From the NCBI GenBank assembly GCA_033961575.1, contig CM066730.1, forward strand, positions 155,213,523-155,277,522: a DNA stretch of 64,000 bases. The letters are read 5' to 3'. This DNA comes from Aselliscus stoliczkanus (lineage: Eukaryota; Chordata; Mammalia; Chiroptera; Hipposideridae). How positions within the stretch are numbered: position 1 is the first letter of the stretch; every line of letters begins with the position of its first letter. The notes beneath the pieces were generated by a model. It was not told where the DNA came from, searched no databases, and saw only the letters and a list, made by a program, of their open reading frames with translations. A program made the translations under genes and the position numbers. This document shows positions 20,777 through 31,639 of this stretch, piece by piece.

Positions 20777-20985
20777 CCATTCTCATCTTTTTATTGGATA
20801 GTAAGGCAGGGGCAAAACCTGCTTAGCTGTGTTCTTGTTCAGCACATTATTGATTTGCAGAATTAGAGTCCCAGGTCTTCCCAAATAGGATCGTGCCTAA
20901 GTGCTACCCTTCCCTTTTGGATTATGCGTAGGGTTCTATCCAGCGAATTGCAGATTGAATTTCTGTTGTTCTCTATTTCTGTGTA

Positions 20986-21261
20986 TTATGTGCCATTGAG
21001 CTGGCTCTGACTTCTGGTGACCCGATGAATGAGTGATGTCCACAATGTCCTGTCCTCAAAAGCCCTGCTCGGCTCCTGCAGACTCATGACTATGGCTTCT
21101 TTTATGGAGTAAATCCACCTCATATTTTTTCTTCCTCGTTTCCTACTGCCTTCTATTTTTCCCAACATGATTGTCTTTCCCGAAGAACCCTGCCTTCTCA
21201 CAATGTGCCTGAAGTAGGACAGCTTCAGTTTTGTAATTTTTGCCTCTTCTCTATTTACCAT
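20986..21261 (-). pseudogene. RTE/BovB-like LINE reverse-transcriptase C-terminus
   Basis: The minus strand is open for 91 codons and ends at a natural-looking stop after SQLNGT. The reading (LKLSYFRHIVRRQGSSGKT, GSRKRGRKNMRWIYSIKEA, LQEPSRAFEDRTLWTSLIH, RVTRSQSQLNGT) has the order of the extreme C-terminal domain of RTE-clade LINE polymerases: YFGH-, MLG-, RRRGR- and W-SLIH-like blocks. Upstream coding sequence is missing. I infer an RTE remnant; the exact clade cannot be told from memory. Confidence 0.65.
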
Positions 21262-21945
21262 AACATAAAAAATAAATTGATAACTTCCTTAAGGAGCAAA
21301 TGAGACTATGCTCCATAGGGGGTGCCTTTCCCATTGAGCATCAGAGGGTCTTCAGGTAGGCTCTGGGCTGGGGATCTTCAGGGAACTTTACCCTCCATCG
21401 TTCTAGATACTCCTCCTCCATTTGGTTGTTCAGAAGAAGGAAACATTGCTGGAACTTAGATTTTGCTTATAGGGTCAGGAGAAGGAATGAAAGAGAGCCT
21501 GGTTTCTAGGGGCAAGGCAGCTATGCTGCTGATGTGGTGTTATTCCCTCCAAGGCTGTCTGCCTCACTTCTCAAATACAGTTTCAATAGTGCAGTGAGAG
21601 CGCAAATCCAGAATTTCTATTTTTATGACTTCAGGTTTTCTTAAGCACATCTTATAATCCTCATTTCCTATTGGCTCTTTGTCTCAATTCCAAACAGCCT
21701 GTCTACCTGTACTCCTGAGCCTTGAGGCCTACTTGAACTGATTTCCTTTTGTTTCTATTGCTCTTTCTTAAATATTGCCCTGTGTGGAACGTGACAGGGC
21801 TGTTGTGTCTTCTGGGAGCCAGCACACAGTTTAGTATATTTCGTCTCCTGGGGAACATTCCAGATGGTCAAGTTTATCCTGATCCTCTCAATAGTTCTAC
21901 TGAGGTCTTAAAGCCATTTTAATGCTTTCCCCAAATAGTTCTTAA
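21262..21945. other. Unassigned non-coding DNA
   Basis: Nothing recognised. Confidence 0.4.
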
Positions 21946-22070
21946 AGATTCATTAATTAATTTACTCATTTGACAAATATTTATAAAGCACTTACATTCC
22001 AGGGCCTCTGTTAAGCCCGGGATATATTTATAAATCAGAAAATCCCTGTTCCAGAATTCAGTTGAAATGA
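21946..22070 (+). mobile_element. L2 3' fragment
   Basis: ATTCATTAATTAATTTACTC, ACAAATATTTATAAAGCACT and TAAATCAGAAAATCCCTGTTCC match the L2 3' region. Confidence 0.6.
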
Positions 22071-22194
22071 AGAAAAAGTTAGGTTTTTAGCACTTTACAC
22101 AAAATTCCTTGTGATGGTTCTCAAGTGAGTATAATCTCAATGTCTCGGGAACATGGAGAATGTGAGGTGATTATACCTTTTCTCTCTTTTTTTC

Positions 22195-22635
22195 TCCTTT
22201 GCCCCTAAGACATCATAAACCTGATCATCTTCTGGCCCCTCTGACCAACTATTAAATATTGGTATTGGTCAGGGTCCCATCCTAGGTTCTCCCTTCTCTT
22301 CTTGTCATACCATGCATTGTTTGTTTTTCTGGATGATGGGACCTGTCTCCTGAGTTCCCTCTGCCATATATCCCCCTGCCTACTGGGTATGTGTCCACAT
22401 GCACTTGCAATTCAGCATATGGAAGTGTTCATCTTTCTCTAAAACCTGCTTCTTCTGTCTCAGTCATCTCCCTCCTAGCACCCCCCCAACCAGAAACCTA
22501 GAACTGCTAGCAATTAATCTGATAACTTTCTATGACTTACACTCTTCCCTACCAACTGAGAAGTTGATTCCTAATGTCCTGCATATCTCACCTCCTCCTT
22601 AGATTCTCATTACTTTCCTCTCCCCCTTAGTCTAG
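22195..22635 (+). mobile_element. L2 coding-region remnant, segment 1
   Basis: CTCCTTTGCCCC, AGGGTCCCATCCTAGGTTCT, TGGGTATGTGTCCACATGCA and AACCTGCTTCTTCTGTCTCA follow the order of the L2 reverse-transcriptase region. Many stops are present. An hAT-like element separates it from segment 2. Confidence 0.55.
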
Positions 22636-22826
22636 GCCACTGGTTTCCCAACTGTTTTACTGGGGTTCTTTCAAGGGCTCCTGAAATTGGAATGGAAAAA
22701 GGTATTGAGCAGGCAGGAGTCAGGGCTTCTCATGCCAGATTTAAACAGCAATAGCACGTTTATCTGTTTTGCATATTGTTTGAAGAGCAATCAATGGCTA
22801 CAAATTTGAAAACCATTGGTTTTAAA
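22636..22826. mobile_element. hAT-type MITE
   Basis: Left end CCACTGGTTTCCCAACTG and right end GAAAACCATTGGTT are inverted repeats over about 12-14 bp, with an old non-coding body. It fits the Charlie-type MITEs and lies inside L2-derived sequence. Confidence 0.6.
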
Positions 22827-23104
22827 TCCTTATCATTTCTTTCCTGGGTTTTTGTGGGGCTGCCACTGATCATGCTCTCCGTTCTCTCACCCACCTCGCC
22901 CACTGGCTCTTCACCTTTTCTTGGCTGAGATGCATGCTGGGCACACTTGTTAGATATACAGACCTGATGTACACTAAAGCAATTAGAATGCAAGTGAATG
23001 AGTGTGGTGCTATTATACGCATCACCTTGAATCCAGTGTAACTGATTAAAATAAGTAAATCCTCTTTGGTTTTTACCTATTATCTGTGATAAATAACTTG
23101 GAAC

Positions 23105-23420
23105 ACATCTCACATATGATCCTTACTCTGCTGTCATCCACCCTCCACACTGCTACCACCCTCCACCCATGGGAAGTCCCAGTCACGCTCTTGCTTGACT
23201 CTTTTCAGTGACCCCCAGTTGTTTCTCAAATGGGTTTGAGCTCCTCAGCATGGCTGGCACGTTCTGCTGTGAGGTGGTCCTTCCTGGCCTTTCCAGCTTC
23301 AGCTCATGGTCCAATTCTTCATGCACCAGCCATGCTCCCCAGCACACACCCAGGGCGGCCTGCCATCACTGCACCTCCCCGTCTCCTCTCCCTTCAGCTT
23401 GCATGTTGAATTCCAAATAA
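23105..23420 (+). mobile_element. L2 coding-region remnant, segment 2
   Basis: CACACTGCTACCACCCTCCA, GTGACCCCCAGTTGTTTCTC, AGCTCCTCAGCATGGCTGG and CCTTCCTGGCCTTTCCAGC carry on from segment 1 in L2 order. Confidence 0.55.
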
Positions 23421-23589
23421 TTTTTCTTAGATGAAATAGTTTCATTTCTCCCAGACACTGCTACCTGTATGCTCTACTAACCTCTTCTTCCTTTCTCGCT
23501 GAGCAACAAGGATATTCAGTCATATCTTAATTCAATAATTTTTCAGTCTATGTATTTGTTAAATGACTTGTTCCTGTGTTACTCAGTCC

Positions 23590-23737
23590 TGATCATTTTT
23601 AGCTATTCATTTTGAAAAAATTCCAAATGTACAGGAAAGTTGCAATCATAGTATCCCTTCCTTTTATCCTTCACCTGGCTTCACCAATTGTTAACATTTT
23701 GCCACATTTGCTTCTGTCTTTTTCTCCTTTTCTCTTT
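23590..23737 (+). mobile_element. Old L1-type repeat, segment 1
   Basis: TTTGAAAAAATTCCAAATGT, GGAAAGTTGCAATCATAGTA and CACCAATTGTTAACATTTTG are blocks of a common mammalian L1ME/HAL1-like region. It is cut at 23737 by a SINE and continues at 24183 and 24446. Confidence 0.6.
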
Positions 23738-24168
23738 TTTTTTTTTTTTAAGATTTTATTGGGGCAATGGGGGAAGGGAACAGTGTTGGGGAATTGGGGA
23801 AGGGGAACAGACAAGTTGCTGTCCTTTTGTTCTTCAGTCTAGTTGTGGAGGACGTTGCTTCACTGGCCCATGTTGGTATTACCATTGAGCTCTTCTCGCG
23901 GACGCAATTGCTCATTGGCCATTGGACGGCCTCTCATGGCAGCTCACGGCAGCTCACAAAAGTGCACCACTGCTTCCAGCCAGGCCCACTGCAGCCTACG
24001 CTGTGGCTGGTGACTCATGGCAGCTCAGCTCCAGGTCGAGCTGTTGTTCACCATCTTAACTGAAGAGGGCGCAGCGTCACTAGCCTGCATATGCTATCCG
24101 AACCGAGGCCCTGATGCTCAGAGCTGGAGTCCCAAGCCAATTCTTAACCAAAGCACCATTTGGACGCC
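23738..24168 (-). mobile_element. Full-length composite SINE (long form)
   Basis: Bounded by a perfect 14-bp duplication CTCCTTTTCTCTTT (23724-23737, 24169-24182). Contains the AAGATTTTATTGGGG tail, GAACAGACAAGTTGCTGTCC, GAGGACGTTGCTTCACTGGC, the middle region and a diverged head (CTAGCCTGCATATGCTATCC). More diverged than its neighbours. Confidence 0.95.
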
Positions 24169-24182
24169 CTCCTTTTCTCTTT

Positions 24183-24325
24183 CATATGTAGGTGCATGCA
24201 TTTTTATGTACACATGCTCATATTGTTGTTTATTTGCTTAATCAATCACTCGAGAATAAATGATAGACATCAGCACCCTTTCCTCCTAAAGACTCCAGCG
24301 AAAGATCTCCTGGAACATTTTTTTT
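24183..24325 (+). mobile_element. Old L1-type repeat, segment 2
   Basis: ATACACATGCTCATATTG-like sequence, ACTCGAGAATAAATGATAGA and CATCAGCACCCTTTCCTCCT continue the same L1-derived region between two SINEs. Confidence 0.5.
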
Positions 24326-24431
24326 TTTTTTTTTTTTGAGGGCAGTGTCACTGGCCCTCATATGTGGGATCCGAAACGGGGCTGCTGGCGTCCCAAGAGA
24401 GCTCTTAACTACTGTGCCACTTGGCCGGCCC
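24326..24431 (-). mobile_element. Short SINE (head-only form)
   Basis: Target duplication GGAACATTTTTTTT on both sides (24312 and 24432). Between them: GAGGGCAGTGTCACTGGCCC, the reversed B box and CCACTTGGCCGGCCC. Confidence 0.9.
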
Positions 24432-24445
24432 GGAACATTTTTTTT

Positions 24446-24595
24446 ACATATCCATGATATAATGATCACATTCTGGACATTTAACATGGATAGTAATAAA
24501 TTATCTAATAAGAGAGCTCATATTCATATTTTTAATTATCTGAATACAGTTCTTTATAATGATTTTTTTTTTCTGATCCAGGACCACCAGGTTTT
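24446..24595 (+). mobile_element. Old L1-type repeat, segment 3
   Basis: CATCCATGATATAATGATCA-like sequence, ATAGTAATAAATTATCTAAT and TCTGATCCAGGACCACCAGG continue the L1-derived region up to the next SINE. The last portion may resume at 24999. Confidence 0.5.
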
Positions 24596-24998
24596 CGTTT
24601 TGTTTTGTTTTTTAAGATTTTATTGGGGAATCGGGGAAGGGGAACAGACAAGTTGCTATCTTGGTTCTTCAGTCTAGTTGCGGAGGATGTCGCTTCACTG
24701 TTGGTATCGTTATTGTGCTCTTCCCGGATGAGGCAGATTGGTCGCCAGCCTCTGGATGGTCGCTCACCGTGGCTATTGGCAGCTCACGCTGGCTGCCAGC
24801 CACTCACTGTAGCCTATGGCAGCCCACTGCAGCAGGGGCTGCAGCCTACGTGGTCGCCGGGACTCGCACAGCCCACCTCCAGGTGGAGCTGTTGTTAGCT
24901 GTAGAGGGCAGTCACTGGCCCTCATATGTGGGATCCGAACCAGGGCCGCTGGCATCCCAAAACCAGCGCTTAACCAATGCCCCACTCGGCCGGCCCGC
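24596..24998 (-). mobile_element. Full-length composite SINE (long form)
   Basis: CCAGGTTTT occurs on both sides (24587-24595 and 24999-25007). Contains AAGATTTTATTGGGGAATC, AACAGACAAGTTGCTATC, GGATGTCGCTTCACTG, a middle close to that of the 20342 copy, and terminal CCACTCGGCCGGCCC. The CATGTTGG part of the second head block has been lost. Confidence 0.95.
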
Positions 24999-25049
24999 CC
25001 AGGTTTTTTTTTTTGTAAAAACTATTTCCAGGTGCTATCCGCTCCTCGA

Positions 25050-25305
25050 AGTCCTTCTTAATTGCCCTTTCACCTGCTGGCCCTAATCACTTCGTCCTTT
25101 GTTCCCACTTCAGTCTTCTATCATAATGTGCCTAACATTTAACTTTGTGTGCTTGTTTAGGTGTTTCAGTCTTCCTCACTAGATTAGAAACTCTTTGAGA
25201 ACAGAGGCCATATTTTATTAATCTTCCTCTCTCCAATGTCTATTATCTAGGTGAATTCAGTACTGAGTAGTGCATGAATAGCTTGTACCTTTGAAACCCT
25301 AGGTT
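25050..25305 (+). mobile_element. L2 3' end
   Basis: CTAGATTAGAAACTCTTTGAG, ACAGAGGCCATATTTTATTA and CTCCAATGTCTATTATCTAG are the L2 3' blocks in order. Confidence 0.75.
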
Positions 25306-25424
25306 CCTGGAAAGTACCTGCCGGATGTTTTCTGTTTGGTGGTGTCTTCTTTTCCTCTGACTTATTTAGACACCGATATGATGCTCAGCTGGCTGGGAGG
25401 GTGGAGTATGCATTGCTCTGAGCA

Positions 25425-25595
25425 TGAGAAGGCCCAGACTAATCCCACCCAGCAAGGTGGCCTGGGGCAAGTTATTTCAACTTTGTGAATTTCAGTATCT
25501 TCTTCTGTATTATGAGGTTACTATTGCTATATCTACTTCACTGAGGTGTTGGGAAGATCAAATGAGAGGATGAGTGTAAAAATGTTTTGAAACGG
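25425..25595 (+). mobile_element. MIR, sense, 5' incomplete
   Basis: GGGGCAAGTTATTTCAACTT, CAGTATCTTCTTCTGTATTA, TTCACTGAGGTGTTGGGAAG and ATCAAATGAGAGGATGAGTG are in MIR order. Confidence 0.8.
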
Positions 25596-25762
25596 TGATG
25601 TTACTCTAGAGGCAAAATGGTGGTCTACCCACTAGAACTGTTCTTAGTTTCAGGTCTGTTGGGATCACCATGTTGCTGTACCCCAGATACATCCTGGGTT
25701 CTCACTCCATCTTCTGAGATGCTGAAAGCACTGGGTTTGGTACATGAAGCACAGGGACCAGT

Positions 25763-25800
25763 AGCTGGCATAGGCTTCTCAAGCTGGCATAGGCTTCTCA
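25763..25800 (+). repeat. Perfect 19-bp tandem duplication
   Basis: AGCTGGCATAGGCTTCTCA occurs twice in direct succession (25763-25781, 25782-25800) with no mismatch. Confidence 0.98.
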
Positions 25801-25815
25801 GTTATTTAATCTAAC

Positions 25816-26246
25816 TGTAGTAGGTTAAATAGTGTCATTCCAAAATTCATGTCCATCTTGAACCTGAAAATGTGACCTTATTTGGAAATAAGGTCTTTGC
25901 AGTTTGACTTTTAAGTTAAGATGAGGTCATACTGGATTATGGTAGGCCCTAAATCTAATGACTGCACTTCTTATAAGAAGGTCACGTGAACACACACAGG
26001 ATAAAGGCCACGAGGCAGCAGAGACAGAGATTAGAGTAATGCAGTTGCAAACCAAGGAATGCCCAGGATTGGCAGCAGCCACCAGGAGCCAGGAACAGGT
26101 AAGGAAGGATTCTTCCCTAGAGCCCTCAGAGGGAGCATGGCCTTGCTGACACCTTGATTTTGAACTCCAGCCTTCAGAAATGTGAGAGAACATGTTGTTG
26201 TTTTAAGCCACCTGGTTTGGTATGGCAGCCCTAAGAAACAATACAG
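25816..26246 (+). mobile_element. MaLR-type LTR (MLT1/MST class)
   Basis: Opens TGTAGTAGGTTAAATAGTG, then AATGTGACCTTATTTGGAAA, AAGTTAAGATGAGGTCATAC, TTCTTATAAGAAGGTCACG, GCTGACACCTTGATTTTGAA and GTTTTAAGCCACCTGGTTTG. Related LTRs lie at 37554-38002 and 41735-41949. Solo LTR, no internal region seen in sense. Confidence 0.85.
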
Positions 26247-26254
26247 TGACTTTC

Positions 26255-26740
26255 CCCTTGGCATCTCCATGACATCTATTAGCAAATCTTCCTGCTGGAA
26301 TTGAACCACCAGACAAGTGGAGGAGGTGGGAAGGGGTGGAACCAGGTTGCCACGGAGTTCAGTGCCCAGCTGTGCCTCTCTAAACCCGTGCATATCGCAG
26401 TCCTGCAGGAGGGTCTCTAGTTGGCCACAGTAGAGTATGCCCCATCTTTCTTCCATAGTCTCAGGGAAATGCTCTGAGGCAAGGGGGTACAGAGCCATAA
26501 GCTCTCCACTTGGGCCCTGACATCCTCAGGATGGGCTCCCTGGGTAGTTCCACTGGCAGCTTTAGCTTGTGAGCTCCCTGAGCATTGGGTGGGTTTGTCA
26601 TGGCCTTGAGGGGTTGGCTCGGTTGTTAGTGGAGTCTGGGGTTTGGGACCTGTCCCTGCCAATGCCGTTTGATGCCAAAGGAGATACTGCATCTGTGATC
26701 TGAGTGCCTCCTCCTCTGTGCCAAGGCATGTCTGCACTAG
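26255..26740 (-). pseudogene. Coding-looking minus-strand stretch, frame broken
   Basis: Two minus-strand frames overlap end to end near 26417-26498: one reads a 106-codon Gln/Pro/Thr-rich segment (26737 down to 26417), the other continues downstream with acidic and Leu-rich sequence (MALYPLASEHFPETMEERWG, YCGQLETLLQDCDMHGFREA). The change of frame and the sensible amino-acid composition suggest an old gene or retroelement remnant. The lower frame runs on into the LTR at 26246, where it is no longer meaningful. I do not recognise the protein, and chance is possible. Confidence 0.25.
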
Positions 26741-28404
26741 GGCTGTTCTTCACTGATCAAGAAAGACTCACTGCACACCTCAAGGTGCCCTGTGGCCCCT
26801 GGCCCCTTGCCTGTCTTCTCTGGAGAAATGGTATCTGGATAGGTATCATTGCCTTAGCCGTGGCTTGTAGGTGTTAGAAGAAGGACAGGAGGAGGAGAAT
26901 GGGAAGACACATAGCTAAAAGTCTTTCCCTCACATTGAAATAGGCTCCAGGGGCCCACCCACTCCCATTATTATGATGTCACAGAAAGGAGCAGCCACAG
27001 CAGGGGTGGAAGAGAGTCATGAAATCATCTGGCTCACTGCCCTCTTCAACCTTCCATGCCACCAGGTTGGCAGAGGTTGGCACATGTTCCTGGCAGCTGC
27101 GTTCTTGAGTACCCAAGGCCACACAGCAGCAAAGTGGGGAGGTGAGCTCATTGGGCCGATGCCCAGCTGCTCACCTGGGAAGTTCTATTGGGTTCTCACT
27201 TGTAATCAGCAAAGCCAGACTCCTCACCTCAGGGACTATCACACCAAGCTTCTCTCGGGATCATTGAAGTGGCTGATAATGAATGCGCAATGATGACTCA
27301 TGTTGTATTTAAGCAAGACTCTGGGTGTGCGTGTGAATGGGGATTGCTCAAAATCATGTTGGGGTGTTGCTGATTACATCAAAGCCTCTCCGCGTGGAGG
27401 AGGGTGGTGGGGAGACAAAATATAATTGCAAATTTCAATACTAACAGGAAGCAATGACCTGAGAAACTTTCTAGAGAGTGAAGATTGGCGGTCATGGTTG
27501 ATTTTACCTTCATATCCTCTGGAAAACATTTTGATGCTTTCAAAGTTTTTTAGGGAGGAAAAGTAAGAGAGACTTATCTAAGCCTCCTGTAATCATCAAA
27601 TATAGAATAATAAAGTTGCCAGAGACAACATGGGACAGTAAAGACCAGACCTCCGCTCGAGGGAGAAAAGAGGGACGGCCATCTGGCCTGTCCCCTTCCT
27701 TTTCCCACATCTCAGTGGGGGTTAGCTGATTGTCACATGCCTATCTGATCCAGCTTGGGGAAACTCCAGAGGATGACCATGTGATCTATCTGTTAGAAGA
27801 GTTTCGGGATAGCACCAGTGTTTAGTTTGCGCTGAGAGCCACTCCAGCTGATGACATGTGGATTTACCTCTTTTTGCTTCAAAAGCATGATGTCCCTTGA
27901 AGCAGTCACTAAGGGAGCCAACCAGAGCCAAACAGTTTAGTTTGCAGCCTTGTTCCTTTCTCCTTCGGCGGGAGAAAGGGATGGGTTTGATGTGGGAAGT
28001 GGGCCAAATGGTTCCACATTTCTCCTCTATCTCAGATGGAGATTATGTTGTAACCCATGAAGATGGTGATAGAAGGGACCCCTAGCACGAGTGAACTTTT
28101 CTGAATTTTTCAGGTTAAATATACTGTGACAGATTAGAATGCAGTCTAAAGGGGCAAGGTATTGATGTCATCCAGGCCAAACCATAGTCCTCCACTTTTA
28201 GCTGACACTCTAGAAAGGCTCACGTAGCCAGCCTTTTACAAACTTTTAATAGCAACATGGGAAAAATCTGATGGACATGTTTTAAGGTTACATGAGGAAG
28301 GTAAGAGGTAAAGCCTGCTTAACACCACACAACCCTAGAAGCTACAGGCCAAAGGAAGGTACTGGAACTTTGTTTTCATGGAGTAGAGCTGAGAGGGAAA
28401 TCTT
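26741..28404. other. Mostly unassigned non-coding DNA
   Basis: 27000-27200 has weak CR1/L3-like blocks (GAGTCATGAAATCATCTGGC). The remaining 1.4 kb holds no SINE and no recognisable exon. Confidence 0.4.
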
Positions 28405-28608
28405 TGGGACAAAGAACACAAACACTGAACTTGAAATCAAAAGTCCTGGTTCAAGGCCTAGCTCCCCTACGTACTACCAGCCATGTGACCTTGGGCAAGT
28501 CATTCTACCTCTTTGGTAAAATGAAGTTATAAGTCCATTAAAAATTGTTACAAGGATCAAATAATATATTTGAAAACATTTTGGGTGTCATAAAGTGCTA
28601 TGCAAGAA
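28405..28608 (+). mobile_element. MIR, sense
   Basis: AAAGTCCTGGTTCAAGGCC, CCATGTGACCTTGGGCAAGT and TAAAGTGCTATGCAAG are in MIR order. Confidence 0.85.
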
Positions 28609-29055
28609 TTGGGTGTGGCGATACATATGGCTGTAAATATGGATGCAAATAGACAGAGGGGATGTTCACATCACAAATAGCCAAGAAATCTGGGTGGCCT
28701 CCTGCATTGGGTTTAATGATAAGATCTGCTCTTTTCTGAGAGCAAAAGTTCTGGGAGTATTTTTTTACTTGTAATTGACGGGGATACTTTTCTCTCAGGC
28801 TCTTCTGGCTGCAAGTCTTCTGTCTTCTGTTGCCATTTACTGGAAGTCCTTGGACAACTCTGCCCACTCATTTCAGCCTGTGTTTCTTCATCCCTGAAAT
28901 GAAGGGTTGAATAGGCTTCTTCAATGGTCTATTTCTGCTCTAAAGTCATACGATTCTACAAGCCTAGAGGGAAGCTGTAGACTGAGTCAGAATAGCTTTA
29001 TGGAATACAAATTACAAATAAGGAAGTGTGTAGAGTATGGTAGGAGGACACCAAA
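28609..29055. other. Unassigned DNA with a possible short MIR-like piece
   Basis: 28875-28960 (TTCTTCATCCCTGAAATGAA) resembles a MIR core/3' part. The rest is unassigned. Confidence 0.4.
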
Positions 29056-29342
29056 GTCTTTGGTTTTCTAGAACTTGACCTCACAGTCTAATAAGGACAC
29101 CTGTGTCCAGATAACTGGCCACACCACTTCTGAGTGCCACCAGGGTTTCATGGGACTTCAGAGAAGGGAGGCCTCACCCATTATGGAAGAGGGACGAGAG
29201 GGAGAAGCAGGGGAGTAAGTGGCATTGAGCTGGTACCTGCCTGATGAGAAGAAGGCCTTGTAGGTACAGCATAGCATACAGAGTGAGTAGCCTGTGCAAA
29301 GGCATAGAGGCAGGAAACAGGAGGTGGCATGTCCTGTTATTC
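29056..29342 (+). mobile_element. L2 fragment
   Basis: CTAGAACTTGACCTCACAGT, TAATAAGGACACCTGTGTCC, AGAGAAGGGAGGCCTCACCC and GCAAAGGCATAGAGGCAGG follow the L2 order. Confidence 0.65.
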
Positions 29343-31639
29343 ACCTAAAGTCTTAACAATTCAATAGGTATGAGGTTGAGGGACTTGCTAGTATCTTCTG
29401 AGTACAATGCTGGACCCAGTGGTATCTGGTGCACATTTCTGAGTGAGTTGGCCTGAGTTTATCACTTCAGCTCTCCCTATTGGCACGTGTACTTGGGTGC
29501 CACACTTTCTGCTGGTAGGACTAGGTGCCCACACCCTGCGTGCACGGCCCCCTGGGTGGAGGCAGCTTTCCTGTCTGGGCACTGCCACTTTCCATTCACT
29601 TCACACACTGGTGTTTTGACATGTTAGTGCCTAGCCTGTTAACATGGAATAACAAGGGAGAGCGCCCAAAGGCGGTGCCCAGCTCCTAAACTGGCACCGG
29701 GCCAGGGCAGCCTTATTTAGCTCCTCTCCCTGGGGTGGCAGGAAGGCAGCCACTTAGCAGTTCCAGCTCCTCTGAGTGCTTCCAAGCCAGAGTCTCTCCA
29801 AATGTCAGGGAGGGAGAGTTTACGACTTCGTCCTTTGATGATGTGCCTTTAAAGCCAATTATTTCTAGAGCTAATAATCCTAATATCTCATTGAATTAGA
29901 CATTGGTAAAAGAAGGGATACATTTTAAAATCCATGGAATGACAAGCAGGTTGAGTGACTCAGTATTCTGGGTGGCTGCTTTATAGTCTGTGGTTATTTT
30001 TATTATTAATAATATGAATAAGTGTTTATTCATACATGCACACATCTACAGGGCACTGGGCAGTGCATGGGGGACTCATGTCCTTCAGGATCCATAGAAG
30101 GCTGTCTCTACGACACTATAGTAAATCACATGAGCATTGTCACTGTCAAGGTTTTAAACACCTAAAAATCAGCACTATCGTTAGCAATCAGTAATCACTG
30201 TTATAGAAGAATAAATCTTGTAATCTCCAAATTACCTGTTTGCACCAATTAGAGTTCAACTGATGAAACATACCAATCAAAGGGGAATTTACTGGAGGCA
30301 CCCAAGCTTATCCAGGTTTAAAAAAAAATAAAAATAGGAACACGCTGAGCTCCCCAACTGTTGTTTCTTAGCTCCATCTCTGTTGAAGAGGATTTTCTGG
30401 AAACAGAGCTGACAAAGTACCCCAGGCAGGAGGGAGTCCATTATTCATTTATTTGTTTATTTATTCATTTATTCCCTACCTACCTACAAAAAAGGATTTG
30501 AGGTCGGTCACAATAAAAACACATATTCATAAGACAGTTTAAAAAATAAAAAATAAAAAGGAAGGTTGAAAATTTGGGGGTGGAGGTGAGGACACTGTAC
30601 TTGAACATTTAACTTCCACAAATCTTTGGTGAGTCCCTTTGCTACATCCTGGGCTAGGCCCTGTAGGAGCAAAAGGAGAAACACACTCCTCTTGGTACCT
30701 GGAAGGAACTTAGAACCTGGGGTGAGACACAAACACTGCAGTTAGCTCTGAACTTCTCAGAAGGGAAAGCACAGAGCAATCACATAGGTTGTCTAGTTCT
30801 CAGCATGCAATAAAAGTAAGCAGGTACATGGAGAGGTAGGGTTTTTTGTTTCCCCCTTTTTGTAAATACTAAAGGAATATTGAAGGGACCCAGTAGGGGG
30901 AAAAAAAAAAATCTCAGTGTTTTTTATCAGTTTCCCAGAGATGCGGTCATTTCTTGGCTGGAATTGGATGAAGTGAAAATATGGATCCATGGAGCCTTCT
31001 CTGGTTTGCTCCGAAGCTTCTGAACCCATGGATCTGGTGTTTGAGGCAAAGCCAGGGGGTGGGGAATGGGGGGAATAGAATGGGAGTTGGTGGTGACCGG
31101 GAAGGAAAACCAATCCCCCAGATTTGGCTCAGGAATTAGAAAGGGAACCGGGAATCTAAGCCGGTGTGACTCCTCTTAGCAGCTGCACTTAGCTCTGTGC
31201 CGTATGCCAGGCTCCTCCTCAGGGTGTCTCTGCGTACTCTGTTCCTGGCATAGCCTCAGCCGCTCTGTCCTTACCCATCCCTGGATCTCCTCGGTCACGG
31301 CACCATTTTCCCAGCCTCTGCCTGGCTTTACTGCTTTTCCTATATGGTTCTGCTTTATACCTCATCTCTAGGGAATTATGTCATTGTTGTATTAAGGTTC
31401 AGTTTGTTTGTTTTGTAGTTGTTGTTGTAAGGTGACCGTGTGTTCACTTTAATGTCTGCCCTTGAACGTGATAAGGTTGCTGTAAGAGCAGAATTATTTA
31501 AGTGGAACCTGAGTGCATCTCTCTACCATGCCCTCTGTGGGGTAGGCAGCCTCCGCGATGACCCCAGTGGCCACTGCCTCCTGGCCTTCAGGCTCTTGTG
31601 TGTCCCCGCCCATCCTGACTCAGGGCTGGTGGATACCGC
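29343..31639. other. SINE-free, mostly unassigned stretch
   Basis: Contains a weak L2-like piece at 30010-30090 and a T/A-rich stretch at 30430-30560. 31040-31100 has several G runs. No exon or complete repeat is recognised. Confidence 0.4.
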
